From NCBI GenBank assembly GCA_937926325.1, contig CALAZQ010000229.1, positions 1-6,193 on the forward strand: 6,193 bases of DNA. Direction: 5' to 3'. The stretch's first letter is position 1, and each line of letters begins with the position of its first letter. Under the pieces are notes generated by a model. That model had not been told where the DNA came from. It saw only the letters and a list, made by a program, of their open reading frames with translations, and did not search any database. The DNA is from an uncultured Planctomycetaceae bacterium (GTDB taxonomy: Bacteria; Planctomycetota; Planctomycetia; Pirellulales; UBA1268). Below are positions 5,826-6,193 of the stretch, piece after piece. A program made the translations under genes and the position numbers.

Positions 5826-6193
5826 ATGGGTATGAACCATTCAATGAATCGACCACGGGCTGGATCGGGAACCGCAGGTCTCTGGTCGGGTGACTGGCCC
5901 TGTTCGGTGATTCTGCTGTGCGGTGCTGTTGGATCGGTACTGGCCTGCGGGGCTGATCGAGCGGCCGCTGCCGATGCAGCTGGGCGTCCCAACATCGTCT
6001 TCATCTTCAGCGACGACCATGCACCGCACGCGATCGGGGCCTATGACGGCTGGCTCAAGTCGGTCAACCCGACGCCGAACATCGATGCCCTGGCCGCGTC
6101 GGGCATGCTCTTTCGCAACAGCTTCTGCACCAACTCTATCTGCGGTCCCAGCCGGGCCGTCATCCAGACCGGCAAGCACAGCCATAAAAACGG
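5826..6193 (+). CDS. S1-family sulfatase, N-acetylglucosamine-6-sulfatase/arylsulfatase-like (N-terminal part; cut by window edge)
   Basis: The first 122 residues of an exported sulfatase; the frame is open to the end of the window. The N terminus is unusual: about 25 polar residues precede the hydrophobic stretch [16 protein letters not shown] (26-41). Cleavage could be by signal peptidase I after the Ala-rich stretch near 47-52, or C41 could be a lipoprotein cysteine (VLAC, a weak lipobox). The catalytic domain follows: [18 protein letters not shown] with metal ligands D63-D64, then [18 protein letters not shown], then the formylglycine site C106-G-P-S-R110 in [19 protein letters not shown]. 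The [17 protein letters not shown] pattern is typical of N-acetylglucosamine-6-sulfatases and mucin-desulfating sulfatases rather than the iduronate-sulfatase type on the other strand; the missing C-terminal three quarters would be needed for specificity. It diverges from the hydrolase gene. Of 73 codons counted from residue 50, 60 end in G or C, much more than in the other genes here. Confidence 0.92.
   Translation, partial: MGMNHSMNRPRAGSGTAGLWSGDWPCSVILLCGAVGSVLACGADRAAAADAAGRPNIVFIFSDDHAPHAIGAYDGWLKSVNPTPNIDALAASGMLFRNSFCTNSICGPSRAVIQTGKHSHKN

Noticed and set aside
5471..6004. 177-codon minus-strand open frame across the intergenic region and the plus-strand sulfatase start
   Set aside because: It overlaps two strongly supported genes and its composition (Ser/Arg/Ala/Pro-rich, no motifs) is that of an antisense shadow of GC-rich coding DNA.

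Overview
The window reads as part of a sulfatase-rich, polysaccharide-degradation region of a Gram-negative bacterium, most likely from the PVC superphylum (Planctomycetota, Verrucomicrobiota or Kiritimatiellota). The evidence is two exported formylglycine-type sulfatases of different subfamilies close together, an exported alpha/beta hydrolase with Ig-like domains, and a sensor kinase with a large exported OB-fold-like sensor region of a kind I associate with PVC and Acidobacteria genomes. The phylum cannot be fixed from sequence alone.

Layout, left to right. Four minus-strand genes fill 1-5631. In transcription order they are a secreted serine hydrolase/esterase (5631-4159), an iduronate-2-sulfatase-like S1 sulfatase (3995-2604), a membrane sensor histidine kinase (2594-450) and a NarL/FixJ-type response regulator (439-1, cut by the window edge). 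The last three are packed tightly: 9 bp between sulfatase and kinase, 10 bp between kinase and regulator, with Shine-Dalgarno sequences at or overlapping the preceding stop codons. They very probably form one operon. The hydrolase lies 163 bp upstream of the sulfatase, across a spacer with a GC-rich hairpin, so its inclusion in the operon is possible but not certain. On the plus strand, diverging from the hydrolase across a 194-bp intergenic region, a second sulfatase begins at 5826 and runs off the right edge. It resembles the N-acetylglucosamine-6-sulfatase / mucin-desulfating group.

How the parts may work together (inference): the exported sulfatases and hydrolase would remove sulfate and perhaps ester groups from a sulfated glycan outside the cytoplasm. 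The kinase, whose roughly 440-residue sensor region lies in the same compartment, could sense a product or substrate and phosphorylate the regulator. The divergent intergenic region, with a strong 26-nt inverted repeat and spaced GGCTGC repeats, is the natural place for a regulator to act. No sulfatase-maturating enzyme, transporter or glycoside hydrolase is visible.

Hand counts of third-codon-position GC in samples of each gene give about 44-50% for the kinase/regulator pair, 66-68% for the minus-strand sulfatase and hydrolase, and about 82% for the plus-strand sulfatase, so the genes may have different histories. There are no tRNA, rRNA, CRISPR or insertion-sequence signals, and no gene-free stretch longer than 194 bp.
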